Origin: JBDHZU01 sp039812085
GTDB lineage: Bacteria; Actinomycetota; Actinomycetes; S36-B12; UBA10799
Length of the DNA: 5,288 nt
Direction of reading: 5' to 3'
Assembly: GCA_039812085.1 (NCBI GenBank)
Contig: JBDHZU010000132.1
Location: forward strand, 1-5,288
Of the stretch, positions 4,566 to 5,288 are shown piece after piece. Made by a program: the position numbers and the translations under genes. The notes under the pieces were generated by a model. It did not search any database. It saw nothing but the letters and a program-made list of their open reading frames with translations, and had not been told where the DNA came from. Position 1 is the stretch's first letter. Each line of letters starts with the position of its first letter.

Positions 4566-5288
4566 CCAATCCTGACTTCAAGGTTGCCGATCTTTCCCTC
4601 GCCGAATTCGGGCGTAAGGAAATCCGCCTCGCTGAGCATGAGATGCCCGGCCTGATGGCGATGAGGGAAGAGTTCGCAGCTAGTCAGCCGCTTGCCGGTG
4701 CCCGCATCACTGGCTCGCTCCATATGACTATTCAGACCGCTGTGCTGATTGAGACGCTAACGGCGCTCGGCGCACAGGTCCGTTGGGCAAGCTGCAACAT
4801 CTTTAGTACCCAGGATCACGCCGCTGCCGCAGTCGCCGTAGGACCGGATGGAACGCCGGATAACCCACAGGGTGTCCCCGTCTATGCCTGGAAGGGTGAG
4901 ACGCTCGAGGAGTACTGGTGGTGCACTCAGCAAGTCCTGCAGTGGCCTGCTGATGAATCGGGAGCAACCGGTCCGAACATGATCTTGGATGACGGTGGCG
5001 ACGCCACGCTGCTCGTTCATAAGGGCCTGGAGTTCGAAAAGGCGGGTGAGGTTCCCGATCCGTCCACGGCAGACTCTGAGGAGTTTGCTGTCGTCCTTAC
5101 CTTGCTGCAGAAGTCGCTGGAAGAAGACCCGAGTCGCTGGACCACGATTGCTGGCGGGATCAAGGGCGTTACCGAAGAGACCACTACTGGTGTCCATCGT
5201 CTGTACGAAATGATGCGTGACGGCAGTCTGCTTTTCCCCGCGATCAACGTCAACGATTCGGTGACCAAGTCCAAGTTCGACAACAAAT
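4562..5288 (+). CDS. ahcY: Adenosylhomocysteinase (5' part, runs off the window)
   Basis: This cytoplasmic NAD-dependent enzyme hydrolyses S-adenosylhomocysteine to adenosine and homocysteine, relieving product inhibition of methyltransferases. The first 242 codons are open to the window end; the full protein should be about 480 residues, so the Rossmann NAD domain is missing here. Family motifs are intact: GSLHMTIQTAVLIETL (51-66), SCNIFSTQDHAAAA (77-90), MILDDGGDATLL (140-151), GVTEETTTGVHRL (202-214) and NDSVTKSKFDNK (231-242), including the substrate/catalytic residues equivalent to human His55, Glu156, Lys186 and Asp190 (His54, Glu206, Lys236, Asp240). An insertion of about 40 residues (roughly 158-198) places it with the mycobacterial/plant-type enzymes. 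The start ATG overlaps the transporter stop (ATGA), with AAGGA at 4546-4550 as ribosome site. It may also be written sahH. Confidence 0.97.
   Translation, partial: MTNPDFKVADLSLAEFGRKEIRLAEHEMPGLMAMREEFAASQPLAGARITGSLHMTIQTAVLIETLTALGAQVRWASCNIFSTQDHAAAAVAVGPDGTPDNPQGVPVYAWKGETLEEYWWCTQQVLQWPADESGATGPNMILDDGGDATLLVHKGLEFEKAGEVPDPSTADSEEFAVVLTLLQKSLEEDPSRWTTIAGGIKGVTEETTTGVHRLYEMMRDGSLLFPAINVNDSVTKSKFDNK

Overview
This window is a short stretch of actinobacterial chromosome. All six confident genes lie on the + strand and are packed tightly. The evidence for an actinobacterium is the gene set and its order: a zincin-fold 'metallopeptidase family' protein, a DUF3499 protein, a Trm112-like protein, an SIS-domain phosphosugar-isomerase-like protein, ManA and AhcY. 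From memory, this resembles the whiB2-manB-SIS-manA-(sahH) neighbourhood of Mycobacterium and Streptomyces. Base composition looks moderately GC-rich, lower than typical Streptomyces, and I cannot name the genus.

Layout. Positions 1-151 hold the possible 3' tail of an upstream gene, a strong terminator-like hairpin (78-120) and a weak possible promoter. A zincin-fold protein (152-637) lacks both histidines of its HExxH motif. The DUF3499 gene (658-1074) follows after 20 bases. A 59-residue Trm112-like gene (1101-1280) comes next, then an SIS-domain protein (1303-2448) that retains the sugar-phosphate binding motif but has lost a key histidine of the phosphoglucose/phosphomannose isomerase family. 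A 51-base gap containing a 10-bp hairpin leads to manA (2500-3618). The manA stop overlaps the start of a ZnT9-like cation diffusion facilitator (3615-4565), whose stop in turn overlaps the start of ahcY (4562 to beyond the window end).

How the genes fit together. ManA interconverts fructose-6-phosphate and mannose-6-phosphate, the entry to GDP-mannose and mannosylated glycolipids and glycoproteins. The SIS protein probably senses or binds a sugar phosphate in the same branch. AhcY removes S-adenosylhomocysteine, and the CDF protein exports or compartmentalises a divalent metal. The ATGA overlaps imply translational coupling of manA, the transporter and ahcY. The phosphomannomutase gene (manB) that I would expect between the DUF3499 and Trm112-like genes is absent here.

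I found no mobile element, CRISPR array, tRNA or rRNA, and no convincing new multi-gene system. The points worth a second look are the degenerate catalytic sites in three small or paralogous proteins, the missing manB, and the hairpin in front of manA.
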